64,000 nucleotides of DNA from JBFLXR01 sp040757065 (GCA_040757065.1 JBFLXR010000005.1:62001-126000), one strand, 5' to 3'; positions 24,664 to 33,905 are shown, counted from the first letter of the stretch. Notes: generated by a model from the letters alone, not told the origin. Numbers and translations: made by a program.

Positions 24664-25938
24664 ATGAAGTTACTCGTAATCGGTTCCGGCGGGCGCGAGC
24701 ATGCATTGGCATGGCGTTTGGCACAGTCGCCCAAAGTCCAGAAAGTCTATGTTGCACCGGGCAATGCCGGTACGGCTTTGGAAGACGGCTTGGAGAATTT
24801 GCCGATTAACGATATTGCCGAGCTGGTGGCATTCGCTCAGCGCGAGGACATTCATGTGACCGTGGTCGGGCCGGAAGCGCCGCTGGCAGCCGGGGTGGTC
24901 AATGCTTTCCGTGCAGCGGGTTTGAAAATCTTCGGCCCCACCAAGGCGGCGGCGCAGCTGGAAAGCTCCAAAGATTTCGCCAAAGCATTTATGGTGCGTC
25001 ACAACATCCCGACAGCGTTCTACCAAACTTTCAGCGATGTGGCGGGTGCGCGCGCTTATGTGGAGAAGCACGGTGCGCCGATCGTCATTAAGGCCGATGG
25101 GCTGGCGGCGGGCAAGGGCGTGGTGGTGGCGATGACGCTAGAGGAAGCTTACGATGCCATCGACATGATGCTGTCCGATAATAAGCTGGGCGATGCCGGT
25201 GCGCGCGTAGTGGTCGAAGAGTTTCTCGCAGGCGAAGAGGCTAGTTTCATTGTGATGGTGGACGGCAAGAACGTGTTGCCGCTGGCGACCAGTCAGGATC
25301 ACAAACGCTTGCTGGACGGCGATGCCGGCCCGAATACCGGCGGGATGGGGGCATACTCCCCGGCGCCGGTGGTGACGCCGCAATTGCATGCTCGCGTACT
25401 GCGTGAAGTGATTTACCCGGTGGTCAACGGTATGGAGAAAGAAGGTGTGACATACACCGGTTTCTTGTACGCCGGGCTGATGATCGATGCGCAGGGCAAT
25501 CCCAAGGTGCTGGAGTTCAACTGCCGCATGGGCGATCCGGAAACCCAGCCGATCATGATGCGTTTGAAGAGCGATTTCCTCACGCTGGTCGAGCACGCTG
25601 TCAACGGAACGCTGAATCAAGTCGAGGCCGAATGGGATCGGCGCTCGGCACTCGGTGTGGTGCTGGCGGCGGCGAATTACCCGGATACCCCGCGTAAAGG
25701 CGATGCGATTAGCGGTTTGCCTGCCAAGGCCGAGGAAGACGCTCACGTGTTTCATGCCGGTACGGCTATGCAGGACGGGAAGGTGGTCACCAGTGGCGGT
25801 CGCGTGCTGTGTGTGGTTGGACTGGGGGACAGCGTCAAAATGGCGCAGCGCCGCGCTTACCAAGTGGCCGAGGGAATCCATTTCGAGGGTTGCCAGATGC
25901 GTCACGACATCGGATACCGCGCCATCGCACGGAAGTGA
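24664..25938 (+). CDS. purD: Phosphoribosylamine-glycine ligase (GAR synthetase)
   Basis: PurD joins glycine to phosphoribosylamine with ATP in purine synthesis. The 424-residue protein shows MKLLVIGSGGREHALAWRLA, then VVGPEAPLAAGVVNAFRAAG, the ATP-grasp motif APIVIKADGLAAGKGVVVAM, and the metal-binding VLEFNCRMGDPETQPIMMRL. The length is typical. Its stop overlaps the GTG start of the tsaC-like gene by 3 bases. Confidence 0.98.
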   Translation: MKLLVIGSGGREHALAWRLAQSPKVQKVYVAPGNAGTALEDGLENLPINDIAELVAFAQREDIHVTVVGPEAPLAAGVVNAFRAAGLKIFGPTKAAAQLESSKDFAKAFMVRHNIPTAFYQTFSDVAGARAYVEKHGAPIVIKADGLAAGKGVVVAMTLEEAYDAIDMMLSDNKLGDAGARVVVEEFLAGEEASFIVMVDGKNVLPLATSQDHKRLLDGDAGPNTGGMGAYSPAPVVTPQLHARVLREVIYPVVNGMEKEGVTYTGFLYAGLMIDAQGNPKVLEFNCRMGDPETQPIMMRLKSDFLTLVEHAVNGTLNQVEAEWDRRSALGVVLAAANYPDTPRKGDAISGLPAKAEEDAHVFHAGTAMQDGKVVTSGGRVLCVVGLGDSVKMAQRRAYQVAEGIHFEGCQMRHDIGYRAIARK

Positions 25939-26501
25939 TTCGCGTTCCGTTCTCCGGCCTATTGTTATCCGAGATCGCCGCGCATCTCAAGCGCGGCGGA
26001 TTGATCGCTTATCCGACCGAATCTTGCTACGGCTTGGGTTGCGACCCGCGTAACCGCGCTGCGGTGCGGCGCTTGCTCGTGCTGAAAGGCCGCACGCAAC
26101 GCAAGGGGCTGATTCTGATTGCCAGCCGCCCTGCGCAGTTATTACCGTACTTAAAACCATTGGATGCCACTGCGCAAACGGCGTTACGGCGCGACGGGGC
26201 GCAAGCGGTAACCTATTTGATGCCGGCCAAGGCGGGCTGTCCGCGCTGGTTGCGCGGGGAATTCGATACTTTGGCAGTTCGGGTAACTGCGCATCCGCTG
26301 GCGGCCGGCCTGTGCACCGGGTTAAATATGGCGCTGGTATCGACCAGTGCCAACCGCAGCGGTCAGCCTCCGGCGCGTACCGCGGCGCAGTGCCGGCGGT
26401 TATTCGGCAATGCGGTACGGGTCATACCCGGAAAAATCGGCAAACGTAAAAAACCGTCTACCATACGCGATTGGGCGAGCGGTCGAATCGTCCGAAGTTA
26501 A
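25935..26501 (+). CDS. tsaC: Threonylcarbamoyl-AMP synthase (Sua5/YrdC family)
   Basis: TsaC makes threonylcarbamoyl-AMP from threonine, bicarbonate and ATP for the t6A37 tRNA modification. The best start is the GTG at 25935, overlapping the purD stop (GTGA), which gives 188 residues and puts the conserved LKRGGLIAYPTESCYGLGCD near residue 18. Other family blocks are RLLVLKGRTQRKGLILIAS and MALVSTSANRSGQPPARTAA. An open frame runs upstream to 25809 inside purD but is not conserved. The short length (no Sua5 domain) indicates the TsaC form. Confidence 0.92.
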   Translation: MIRVPFSGLLLSEIAAHLKRGGLIAYPTESCYGLGCDPRNRAAVRRLLVLKGRTQRKGLILIASRPAQLLPYLKPLDATAQTALRRDGAQAVTYLMPAKAGCPRWLRGEFDTLAVRVTAHPLAAGLCTGLNMALVSTSANRSGQPPARTAAQCRRLFGNAVRVIPGKIGKRKKPSTIRDWASGRIVRS

Positions 26502-26515
26502 ACGAGGGGAGAAGC

Positions 26516-27412
26516 ATGGATAGCGCAGCAGTCAAAGAATATCTGATCGAATTGCAGGAGCTGATTGTTGATCGTCTGGAGCAGGTGGACGGCAAGACTT
26601 TCCGCCGCGACAGTTGGGATCGCCCGGAGGGGGGCGGCGGACGTAGCTGCATTATCGAGGAAGGCAATGTGCTGGAACGGGGCGGTGTAGCGTTTTCGCA
26701 TGTGAAGGGCGACAAGATGCCGGCTTCGGCTACGGCACATCGTCCGGAGTTGGCCGGTTGCAGCTGGGAGGCAATGGGTGTTTCGCTGGTGTTGCATCCG
26801 CGCAATCCGTATGCCCCGACTTCCCACATGAACGTGCGGATGTTTATGGCGAAAAAACCGGACGGCGGGACAGTGTTCTGGTTCGGCGGCGGGATGGATC
26901 TGACGCCCTATTACGGCTTTGAGGAAGATGCCGTTCACTTTCATCAGGTTTGTAAGAATGCGCTGGCGCCATTCGATCCGAGCCTGCATCCGAAGTGGAA
27001 GAAATGGTGCGACGAGTATTTCTACCTCAAGCACCGTAAGGAACCGCGCGGGGTGGGCGGCATTTTCTTCGATGACTTGTCCGAGCCGGATTTTGAGACT
27101 TGCTTCGCGATTCAGCAAAGCGTGGGCGATCATTTCGTATCGGCCTATGTTCCGCTGCTGGAGCGCCGCAAGGATACGCCTTATGGCGAGCGCGAACGCG
27201 ATTTCCAGTTGTACCGACGGGGCCGTTATGTGGAATTCAATCTGGTGTTTGACCGCGGGACGATTTTTGGCCTGCAAAGCAACGGTCGTACCGAGTCGAT
27301 TCTGATGTCGATGCCGCCGCTGGTGAAGTGGCGCTACGATTGGCATCCCGAACCTGGCACGCCGGAAGCGGAGTTGTACGAGAAGTTTTTGGTGCCGCGC
27401 GACTGGGTGTAA
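26516..27412 (+). CDS. hemF: Oxygen-dependent coproporphyrinogen III oxidase
   Basis: HemF oxidatively decarboxylates coproporphyrinogen III to protoporphyrinogen IX with O2, in haem synthesis. The 298-residue protein starts at the ATG at 26516, preceded by GAGGGGAGAAG. It includes SHMNVRMFMAKKP, WFGGGMDLTPYYGFEEDAVH and RGVGGIFFDDLSEPDFETCF, then RRGRYVEFNLVFDRGTIFGL. The protein shows that the organism lives with at least some oxygen. The in-frame ATG at 26471 falls in the tsaC end and is rejected. Confidence 0.97.
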   Translation: MDSAAVKEYLIELQELIVDRLEQVDGKTFRRDSWDRPEGGGGRSCIIEEGNVLERGGVAFSHVKGDKMPASATAHRPELAGCSWEAMGVSLVLHPRNPYAPTSHMNVRMFMAKKPDGGTVFWFGGGMDLTPYYGFEEDAVHFHQVCKNALAPFDPSLHPKWKKWCDEYFYLKHRKEPRGVGGIFFDDLSEPDFETCFAIQQSVGDHFVSAYVPLLERRKDTPYGERERDFQLYRRGRYVEFNLVFDRGTIFGLQSNGRTESILMSMPPLVKWRYDWHPEPGTPEAELYEKFLVPRDWV

Positions 27413-27423
27413 GCTGAATAAGT

Positions 27424-27455
27424 GCTTGGCAGGCTGCAGAATCAGGCCTGCGAAG
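27424..27455. terminator. Possible convergent hairpin between hemF and ubiA
   Basis: GCAGGC (27429-27434) pairs with GCCTGC (27446-27451), extended by GCTT/AAGC with a bulge. It spans the end of the spacer and the first bases of the ubiA 3' end. There is no uridine run, so function as a terminator is uncertain. Confidence 0.3.
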
Positions 27456-28317
27456 CACGCAGCAAATAATCCAGGGCGATGCCGCAGAACACTGCGGCGC
27501 CCAGCCAGTTGTTATGCAAGAAGGCCTCGAAACAGCGCGCCCGTTCCCGTGTGCGGATCAACAGATAGTGGTGAACTACAATCGCAATTGCTGCCGTTAG
27601 TCCGGCGAAATAGGCCCAACCCATATTGAGATGCAGTCCTACCCCGGCGAGCAATAGCAACGCAGCACCGTAGCACAGCATGACTGCCAGTACGTCGTAT
27701 TTTCCGAAAAACAGTGCCGAGGAATGGATGCCGAGATGGATGTCGTCATCGCGGTCGACCATCGCATATTCGGTGTCGTAAGCCACGCACCAGAAAATAT
27801 TCGCCAGCAACAACCACCACGCTACAGCGGGAACCTCGCCCAGTTGTGCCGCAAAGGCCATCGGAATGCCGAAGCCGAATGCGATTCCCAAATAAGCTTG
27901 CGGAATCGCAAAGAAGCGTTTGGTGAACGGGTAACTACCGGCCAAAAAGGCAGCGGGTAGCGACAGCAGCAGCGTCAGCGAATTCAACGGCAAAATCAGC
28001 AGCAACGAGAGCAGGGTAAGTACGATTGCCACGCCGAGCGCTTCGCGTTCGCTAATGCGTCCGCTGGTAAGCGGACGTTCTTTGGTGCGTTTGACGTGCT
28101 TGTCGATGTGGCGATCGGCATAGTCATTGATGGCGCACCCGGCGGACCGCATTAAAACCGTGCCAAGCACGAAAATCAGCACGATGCTCCAGTGCGGGCG
28201 ACCTTGTGCGGCAATCCATACACCCCAGAGTGTCGGCCATAGCAGCAATAGGATACCGATGGGTCGGTCGAGCCGGACGAGGCGGTAGTACTGTAGGAGT
28301 CTGTGTGAAAGCGTCAT
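27442..28317 (-). CDS. ubiA: 4-hydroxybenzoate polyprenyltransferase
   Basis: UbiA attaches the polyprenyl tail to 4-hydroxybenzoate at the inner membrane. The 291-residue protein from the ATG at 28317 starts MTLSHRLLQYYRLVRLDRPI and has about eight hydrophobic helices. The two Asp-rich Mg-prenyl-PP motifs are NDYADRHIDKHVKRTKERPL and YDTEYAMVDRDDDIHLGIHS. Extension to 28404 would overlap most of the ubiC end. The 4-bp overlap with ubiC shows a ubiC-ubiA unit: chorismate to 4-hydroxybenzoate to the prenylated product. Confidence 0.97.
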   Translation of the reverse strand: MTLSHRLLQYYRLVRLDRPIGILLLLWPTLWGVWIAAQGRPHWSIVLIFVLGTVLMRSAGCAINDYADRHIDKHVKRTKERPLTSGRISEREALGVAIVLTLLSLLLILPLNSLTLLLSLPAAFLAGSYPFTKRFFAIPQAYLGIAFGFGIPMAFAAQLGEVPAVAWWLLLANIFWCVAYDTEYAMVDRDDDIHLGIHSSALFFGKYDVLAVMLCYGAALLLLAGVGLHLNMGWAYFAGLTAAIAIVVHHYLLIRTRERARCFEAFLHNNWLGAAVFCGIALDYLLRASQA

Positions 28318-28844
28318 GGCCGTAATTGTAAAACATTCGGCAGAAAGACTTCTGTAACCAAGAGCGGTGCGCCGTGCAGCGTAAACAGCGAGCGGCGTGC
28401 CCATAAGCGCGGCGGCGGGTTATCCAGCACGACAGCGGCGCGCGAATAGAGCGGGTGGCTCGGCGACAATGCTTTGCCGTGCAAAGGGGCACGACGAATC
28501 AAGGGGTGGGAGAACAGCAGTGCGCCCAGCGGACGGTTGCCGAGATGCTGGACATCTTGCCAAGCACCCCGCAAATGCTGCGGTGCGACGACACTGTGGG
28601 CGAATACCACCGGTTTGCTGTCGGCCAGCAAGAAAACTTCACGCGTGTAGACCATTTGATGTTGCGGTAGCCCGAGCAGCGCGGTCTCATCGCGGGCGGC
28701 GCGGGCGAGTCCGCTTTCCAGATTGCGGACAGCAAAATGCGAACAGCGTATCTGGATACGGCGGGTCAGCGAGCCGTGGTCGCGCAGCCAGGGTGCATAA
28801 GCGCCGGCAGCCGGTAAGAAGGCGTTCCAGTAAGGGTCAGACAT
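28314..28844 (-). CDS. ubiC: Chorismate pyruvate-lyase
   Basis: UbiC removes pyruvate from chorismate to give 4-hydroxybenzoate, the first committed ubiquinone precursor. The protein has 176 residues from the ATG at 28844 (MSDPYWNAFLPAAGAYAPWL); an ATG four codons upstream (28856) is also possible. Family features are the N-terminal WLRDHGSLTRRIQIRCSHF, CREVFL-like YTREVFLLADSKPVVFAHSV, LGNRPLGALLFS, and the C-terminal LWARRSLFTLHGAPLLVTEV. It overlaps the recG end by 8 bp. Confidence 0.92.
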   Translation of the reverse strand: MSDPYWNAFLPAAGAYAPWLRDHGSLTRRIQIRCSHFAVRNLESGLARAARDETALLGLPQHQMVYTREVFLLADSKPVVFAHSVVAPQHLRGAWQDVQHLGNRPLGALLFSHPLIRRAPLHGKALSPSHPLYSRAAVVLDNPPPRLWARRSLFTLHGAPLLVTEVFLPNVLQLRP

Positions 28845-30879
28845 GGAGGTAATCATGCCGGTTAGCCAGCCACCGTTGCAAGTGGGCGTGGGCGTGTTGC
28901 GGATAATCGCGCAGTAACTCGTCGGCGATGCAGCGAGCCTGCTCTAATAAGCCGATGTCCCTTTCGAGGTCGGCGAAGCGTAACATCGGCATGCCGCTCT
29001 GCCGGGCACCGAGCATTTCTCCCGGGCCGCGCAACTGCAAATCCTGCCGCGCGATTTCAAAGCCGTCGGTATGTTCGTAGATGACCTTCAGGCGGGCGCG
29101 CGCCAGTTCGGACAGCGGTTGCGCATACAACAGCACGCACAGGCTTTGTGTCGCACCGCGCCCCACGCGTCCGCGCAGTTGGTGCAATTGCGCCAGTCCC
29201 ATGCGCTCGGCGTGGTCGATGACCATCAGGCTGGCATTCGGTACGTCGACGCCGACCTCGATTACGGTGGTGGCAACCAGTAGTTGAACTTCCCCGCTTT
29301 TGAAGGCGGCCATAACCTGGGCTTTTTCGACAGGAGCCAGTTTGCCGTGTACCAGTCCGATGCGCAGCTCAGGGAAGGCCTCGCTGAGCTGTTGATGGGT
29401 TTCCAGCGCGTTTTGCAATTGCAGGGCTTCCGACTCGTCGATCAGCGGGCAGACCCAATAAGCCTGCCGCCCTTCGAGACAAGCCTGCCGCACCCGTTCG
29501 TAGACTTCTTCGCGACGGGTATCGCTGACCAGCTTGGTTACGATAGGGGTGCGGCCGGGTGGGAGTTCGTCGATCACCGAGACGTCGAGATCGGCGTAAT
29601 AACTCATTGCCAGCGTGCGTGGAATGGGGGTGGCACTCATCATGAGCTGATGCGGTGCGATATCTTGTGCTTGTCCTTTGTTGCGCAAGGCTAAGCGCTG
29701 CTGTACGCCGAATTTATGCTGCTCATCGACGATGACAATGCCTAAGTTGGCGAACTCGATTTGTTCCTGAAACAATGCGTGCGTGCCGATTGCCAGCGGG
29801 GTTGCGCCGGATACGATACGTGCGGCGGCTTCGAGTTTGTCTTTCTTTTTTAAGCTGCCGGAAAGCCAAACCGGCTCGATGCCGAGCGGCTGTAACCATT
29901 CGCGCAGTTTCAGATAGTGCTGTTCAGCAAGAATCTCCGTCGGAGACATGAATGCTGTTTGATAGCCGCTTTCAATAGCGTGTAGCGCGGCGAGTGCGGC
30001 AACGATGGTCTTGCCGCTGCCGACATCGCCTTGCAGCAGGCGGTGCATCGGGTGTGCTTGCGACAGATCGTGGCGAATTTCATGCCAGACTTTTTGCTGA
30101 GCACCGGTGAGGGCAAAGGGTAACCGTTCCAGCAGTGCTGCGCTTAGCTTACCTGCGGCCTTCAGTCGTGGTGCGCTGCGATTACGTCGTTTGCGGTAAT
30201 GCACGCGCATCGACAGTTGTTGCGAAAGCAATTCGTCGAACTTGATGCGTTGCCATGCCGGATGCGAACGGTCGATTAGCGCTTCTTCGGCAATGTCTGC
30301 CGGGGGCTGATGCAATAGCCGAATGGCATCGGCGAAAAGCGGCAACTTTAATCGGTTGAGTACGGTTTCCGGCAAAGTGTCGATCAGGTCGGCTTCATCT
30401 AACGCTTGCTGCACCAGTTTTTGCAGCGCGCTTTGCGCCAATCCTGCGGTGGTGGGGTAGACAGGGGTCAGTGCTTGTTTGAGCGGGGTGCGCTCATCGG
30501 CGACGCGGCATTTCGGATGCACCATTTCCATGCCGAAATAGCCCATGCGCGCTTCGCCCAAGGCACGGATCCGTTTGCCGACCGCCAGTTGTTTAATCTG
30601 GCTGGGATAAAAATGCAGAAACCGCAAATGCAGCAAACCGCTGTCGTCTTCCAGTTGGCACAGCAATGCGCGGCGCGGGCGGAAGACGACCTCGCTGTGT
30701 AAGACGGTTCCTTCGACTTGCGCACTGACGCCGGGTGCTAACGCACCGATGCGTTGCAACTGCGTTTCGTCTTCATAGCGCAGCGGCAAATGCAGCAGCA
30801 AATCGCGCCGCGCTCGGATGCCTAGTTTGGCGAGCTTGCTGCCCAGTGCTTTGGGAAAATCCGCTGCAGGCTGCGCCAC
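28837..30879 (-). CDS. recG: ATP-dependent DNA helicase RecG
   Basis: RecG regresses stalled replication forks and migrates Holliday junctions. The 680-residue protein has the N-terminal wedge/OB domain (FRPRRALLCQLEDDSGLLHL; FGMEMVHPKC). The helicase motifs are LLQGDVGSGKTIVAALAALH (Walker A), DEQHKFGVQQRLALRNKG (DEQH box), MMSATPIPRTLAMSYYADLD, and VGVDVPNASLMVIDHAERMG with QLRGRVGRG. The TRG motif region is in the C-terminus. It lies 9 bases after ridA on the same strand. Confidence 0.97.
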   Translation of the reverse strand: MAQPAADFPKALGSKLAKLGIRARRDLLLHLPLRYEDETQLQRIGALAPGVSAQVEGTVLHSEVVFRPRRALLCQLEDDSGLLHLRFLHFYPSQIKQLAVGKRIRALGEARMGYFGMEMVHPKCRVADERTPLKQALTPVYPTTAGLAQSALQKLVQQALDEADLIDTLPETVLNRLKLPLFADAIRLLHQPPADIAEEALIDRSHPAWQRIKFDELLSQQLSMRVHYRKRRNRSAPRLKAAGKLSAALLERLPFALTGAQQKVWHEIRHDLSQAHPMHRLLQGDVGSGKTIVAALAALHAIESGYQTAFMSPTEILAEQHYLKLREWLQPLGIEPVWLSGSLKKKDKLEAAARIVSGATPLAIGTHALFQEQIEFANLGIVIVDEQHKFGVQQRLALRNKGQAQDIAPHQLMMSATPIPRTLAMSYYADLDVSVIDELPPGRTPIVTKLVSDTRREEVYERVRQACLEGRQAYWVCPLIDESEALQLQNALETHQQLSEAFPELRIGLVHGKLAPVEKAQVMAAFKSGEVQLLVATTVIEVGVDVPNASLMVIDHAERMGLAQLHQLRGRVGRGATQSLCVLLYAQPLSELARARLKVIYEHTDGFEIARQDLQLRGPGEMLGARQSGMPMLRFADLERDIGLLEQARCIADELLRDYPQHAHAHLQRWLANRHDYLHV

Positions 30880-30888
30880 GATCAGGAA

Positions 30889-31275
30889 TTAGTTTTCCAG
30901 TACCAGTACGCCGTCAGCTTCCACGAGCGCAGCGCGCGGCAGCGAAGCAACGCCCACGGCAGCACGTGCCGGATAGGGCTGCTGGAAGTATTCCGCCATG
31001 ATTTCGTTCACGCGGGCAAAATTGCCGAGGTCGGTCAGAAATACGTTGAGCTTCACTACGTCGGCCAAGCTACCGCCGGAAGCTTCTGCGACGGCGCGCA
31101 GGTTGCGAAAAACTTGGTGAATCTGCGCGTCGATCCCTTCGACCATTTGCATGGTGGCAGGATCGAGACCGATCTGACCGGAAAGGTAGACGGTGTTGCC
31201 GGCGCGTACGGCCTGCGAGTATGTGCCGATTGCGGCCGGGGCATGCGAGGTTTGAATGATCTGTTTGCTGGACAT
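30889..31275 (-). CDS. ridA: RidA family enamine/imine deaminase
   Basis: RidA hydrolyses reactive 2-aminoacrylate and related imines produced by PLP enzymes such as threonine dehydratase (ilvA is in this window). The 128-residue protein contains APAAIGTYSQAVRAGNTVYL, SGQIGLDPATMQMVEG and VVKLNVFLTDLGNFARVNEI. The substrate arginine lies in PARAAVGVASLPRAALVEAD. The length and C-terminus are standard for the archetypal RidA subgroup. Confidence 0.95.
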   Translation of the reverse strand: MSSKQIIQTSHAPAAIGTYSQAVRAGNTVYLSGQIGLDPATMQMVEGIDAQIHQVFRNLRAVAEASGGSLADVVKLNVFLTDLGNFARVNEIMAEYFQQPYPARAAVGVASLPRAALVEADGVLVLEN

Positions 31276-31306
31276 GAGGGATACTCCTGAAATTGAAGCG
31301 GGAATT

Positions 31307-32077
31307 TTACATGCTCGGTGTCGTGCTGTGCGCGTTACGGCATACCGGACAGGATGGATCGCGACTCAGTTTGACGGTGCGGATGCCCATATTTAATGCA
31401 TCCATCACCAGCAACCGGCCACTCAGCGAATCACCGATATGCATCAGTACTTTCAGTGCCTCGGCGGCTTGTAAGCTGCCGATGATGCCGACCAGCGGCG
31501 CGAAAACACCCATGACCGCACAGCGGGTTTCTTCGCTTTCACTTTGTTCCGGATACAGACAGTGATAGCACGGGCTGTCGTCGCGGCGCAGATCGAATAC
31601 GGCGACTTGGCCGGAAAATCGGGTCGCTGCTCCTGAGACCAAAGGTTTGACGAGTTGTGCACAAACCCGGTTGACGGCGTAGCGGGTGGCGAAGTTGTCG
31701 CTGCAGTCGAGTACGATGTCGGCCTCGGCGGCGAGTTCGCTCAGGCGTGCTTCATTGACGCGTTCGGCGAGCGGGCGGATGCGGACATCGGGGTTGATTT
31801 CCAGTAAGGCTTCTCTTGCCGATTCGACTTTGGCTTTACCGACATCGGCGGTGCGATGCAGAATCTGGCGCTGTAAGTTGGTCAGGTCAACCGCGTCGCC
31901 GTCACACAGTGTTAGCGTGCCGACGCCGCTGGCGGCGAGAAACAAGGCGGCAGGCGAGCCTAAACCGCCTGCACCGATGATCAGCGCATGCGCTTGCAGC
32001 AGTTTATCCTGACCTTCGATGCCGATTTCCGGTAGCAGAATGTGCCGGCTATAGCGCAGCAGTTGCGAGTCATCCAT
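31307..32077 (-). CDS. ThiF/MoeB/HesA family adenylyltransferase
   Basis: These enzymes adenylate the C-terminus of a small sulfur-carrier protein (MoaD, ThiS) so that it can accept sulfur. The 256-residue protein from the ATG at 32077 begins MDDSQLLRYSRHILLPEIGI. It has the ATP-binding IIGAGGLGSPAALFLAASGV, the catalytic-aspartate segment ADIVLDCSDNFATRYAVNRV, and the zinc CxxC pairs SPCYHC and SCPVC. It lacks a rhodanese extension. MoeB and ThiF cannot be told apart from sequence alone, and no moa or thi gene is adjacent. Confidence 0.9.
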   Translation of the reverse strand: MDDSQLLRYSRHILLPEIGIEGQDKLLQAHALIIGAGGLGSPAALFLAASGVGTLTLCDGDAVDLTNLQRQILHRTADVGKAKVESAREALLEINPDVRIRPLAERVNEARLSELAAEADIVLDCSDNFATRYAVNRVCAQLVKPLVSGAATRFSGQVAVFDLRRDDSPCYHCLYPEQSESEETRCAVMGVFAPLVGIIGSLQAAEALKVLMHIGDSLSGRLLVMDALNMGIRTVKLSRDPSCPVCRNAHSTTPSM

Positions 32078-32096
32078 GTGTTTTGACGCCGGGCTA

Positions 32097-32501
32097 TTAT
32101 TTTTGGTGGCGCAATTCTTTCGGCGTGTCGTCGCTGTCGCCGTGCGGATGGGTATCGTAAACCGAGGCGATGGCTTCGTGTTCAAGATTGCGCGCGGGCA
32201 GTTCCGGCGTTTTGAGGTTGTGGTACTGCACGTCTTCGCTGTAGTAAATCGCCTCTTTCTTCAGCTTGTCGAGCGCGGCTTCGGAGAAGATAAACCCCTC
32301 GCGTTGCAGGGCTTCTTCCAACCCGCGCAGCGAGTAGTGCAGCAGGCTGTAGCGGATGGTCAGACAATCGGGTTCGGGGCCGTATTCGACCTCGAAATTA
32401 TCCAGACATTTCAGCAGTGCATAGGCGCGTTCGATCTGCCCAGTCAGGTCGGGTGCGAAGCGCAGTTCGCGCTCCTTCAGTAAATCGTGGCTGTCGGTCA
32501 T
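32097..32501 (-). CDS. Small acidic protein of unknown function
   Basis: I do not recognise this 134-residue protein. It has no signal peptide, no membrane segment and no obvious motif, and is charged and acidic. The first 85 residues look helical (LTGQIERAYALLKCLDNFEV; SLRGLEEALQREGFIFSEAA), and the C-terminal 40 residues are polar and probably disordered (HPHGDSDDTPKELRHQK). It is 3 bases downstream of ctpA and 19 bases upstream of the moeB-like gene, so it belongs to the gpmI-envC-ctpA transcript. Codon use resembles its neighbours, so it is a real gene. Confidence 0.8.
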   Translation of the reverse strand: MTDSHDLLKERELRFAPDLTGQIERAYALLKCLDNFEVEYGPEPDCLTIRYSLLHYSLRGLEEALQREGFIFSEAALDKLKKEAIYYSEDVQYHNLKTPELPARNLEHEAIASVYDTHPHGDSDDTPKELRHQK

Positions 32502-32504
32502 GGC

Positions 32505-33905
32505 TTACCGTCCTTTCAGGATATGCATCCCTTTCAGCAAGTTGAGCGCTTGGTTCAACTGGTAATCGTTTTTCGAGCCGAATTCGGTCGGTTCGGGTTT
32601 GGTGTCGCCCTTCGATTTCGGCGCGGGCTTGCCTTGCGTCGGCTTGGCTGCCGGTTCGCTCTTTTCTTCCGGTTGTGTGTCGTTGCTCAAGTGGCGCTCC
32701 AAATCGGCTTCGCGCAAGCGTAAGGCAGATTCAAGCGCTGCGGTTGACGGATCTTCCACTACGATGTCCGGCACGATGCCCTTGGCTTGAATCGAGCGGC
32801 CGCCAGGCGTGTAGTAGCGTGCGGTGGTCAGCTTGATCGCGGTATTGTTGCCCAGCGGCAGGATGGTTTGTACCGAACCCTTGCCGAAGGTTTGCGTGCC
32901 CATCACCACGGCGCGCTTATGATCCTGCAATGCGCCGGAAACGATTTCCGAGGCGGAGGCCGAGCCGCCGTTTACCAGCACCACCATCGGCACGGTTTTG
33001 ATGCCGGCAGGCAATTTTTTCAGGTAATCGTTGGAACCGTGGCCGGCCAGATAGTTCTCGGGCGAGGCTGTCAGGCGCATTTTGGCATCTTCGGTGCGTC
33101 CGTCGGTATAAACCACCAGCGCATCTTTCGGCAGGAAGGCGGCAGAAACCCCTACTGCGCCAGTCAGCAAGCCGCCCGGATCGTTGCGCAGATCAAGCAC
33201 CAAGCCTTGCAGGTCGCCGTTATTTTGCTTGTACAGGTTTTCCAGTGCGGTCGCCAGATTTTCGCCGGTATGTTCCTGGAACTGGGTGATGCGCACATAA
33301 CCGTAGCCGTTTTCGGCGAGTTTGGATTTGACGCTTTGTACTTTAATAACGGCGCGGGTGATGACGAAGGTCAGCGGCTTGGTTTCGCCCTTGCGAATGA
33401 CAGTAAGCGTAATTTTGCTGCCTGGTTTGCCGCGCATGCGTTTTACGGCGTCGTTCAGCGTCATGCCTTTAACCACCGCATCGTCTAGCTTGACGATCAA
33501 GTCGCCGGATTTGATGCCGGCATGGTAGGCAGGCGTATCTTCAATCGGGGAGACGACCTTAACCAGACCGTCTTCCATCCCGACTTCAATGCCCAGCCCC
33601 CCGAATTCGCCTTGCGTGCTGACTTGCAGCTCTTTAAAGGCCTCTGGGTCGAGGTAGGCAGAGTGAGGATCTAAGCCGCTCAGCATGCCGTTGATCGCTT
33701 CGGTAATCAGCTTCTTGTCGGAGACCGGCTCGACGTAGTCGGATTTGATTTTGCCGAACACATCGCTGAAAGCGCGCAGCTCTTCCACCGGCAGGGTGGT
33801 CGGCATATCTTTCTGGGCGATGGCGGAGAACTGCAGGCTGACCAGCACCCCGGCAACCAGCCCCAACCCGATGAGTCCGACTTTTTCGATACGACTGCGA
33901 CGCAT
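32505..33905 (-). CDS. ctpA: Carboxy-terminal processing protease (S41 family)
   Basis: CtpA-type proteases are periplasmic serine proteases that trim the C-termini of exported proteins, often with a wall-remodelling role. The 466-residue protein has one N-terminal hydrophobic segment (LIGLGLVAGVLVSLQFSAIA). A PDZ domain is present (LGIEVGMEDGLVKVVSPIED, GIKSGDLIVKLDDAVVKGMT). The S41 catalytic core has the Ser in VLVNGGSASASEIVSGALQD and the Lys in MGTQTFGKGSVQTILPLG. The C-terminal 70 residues are a Lys/Pro-rich low-complexity tail. It is downstream of the envC-like gene, a conserved order (gpmI-envC-ctpA). Confidence 0.94.
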   Translation of the reverse strand: MRRSRIEKVGLIGLGLVAGVLVSLQFSAIAQKDMPTTLPVEELRAFSDVFGKIKSDYVEPVSDKKLITEAINGMLSGLDPHSAYLDPEAFKELQVSTQGEFGGLGIEVGMEDGLVKVVSPIEDTPAYHAGIKSGDLIVKLDDAVVKGMTLNDAVKRMRGKPGSKITLTVIRKGETKPLTFVITRAVIKVQSVKSKLAENGYGYVRITQFQEHTGENLATALENLYKQNNGDLQGLVLDLRNDPGGLLTGAVGVSAAFLPKDALVVYTDGRTEDAKMRLTASPENYLAGHGSNDYLKKLPAGIKTVPMVVLVNGGSASASEIVSGALQDHKRAVVMGTQTFGKGSVQTILPLGNNTAIKLTTARYYTPGGRSIQAKGIVPDIVVEDPSTAALESALRLREADLERHLSNDTQPEEKSEPAAKPTQGKPAPKSKGDTKPEPTEFGSKNDYQLNQALNLLKGMHILKGR

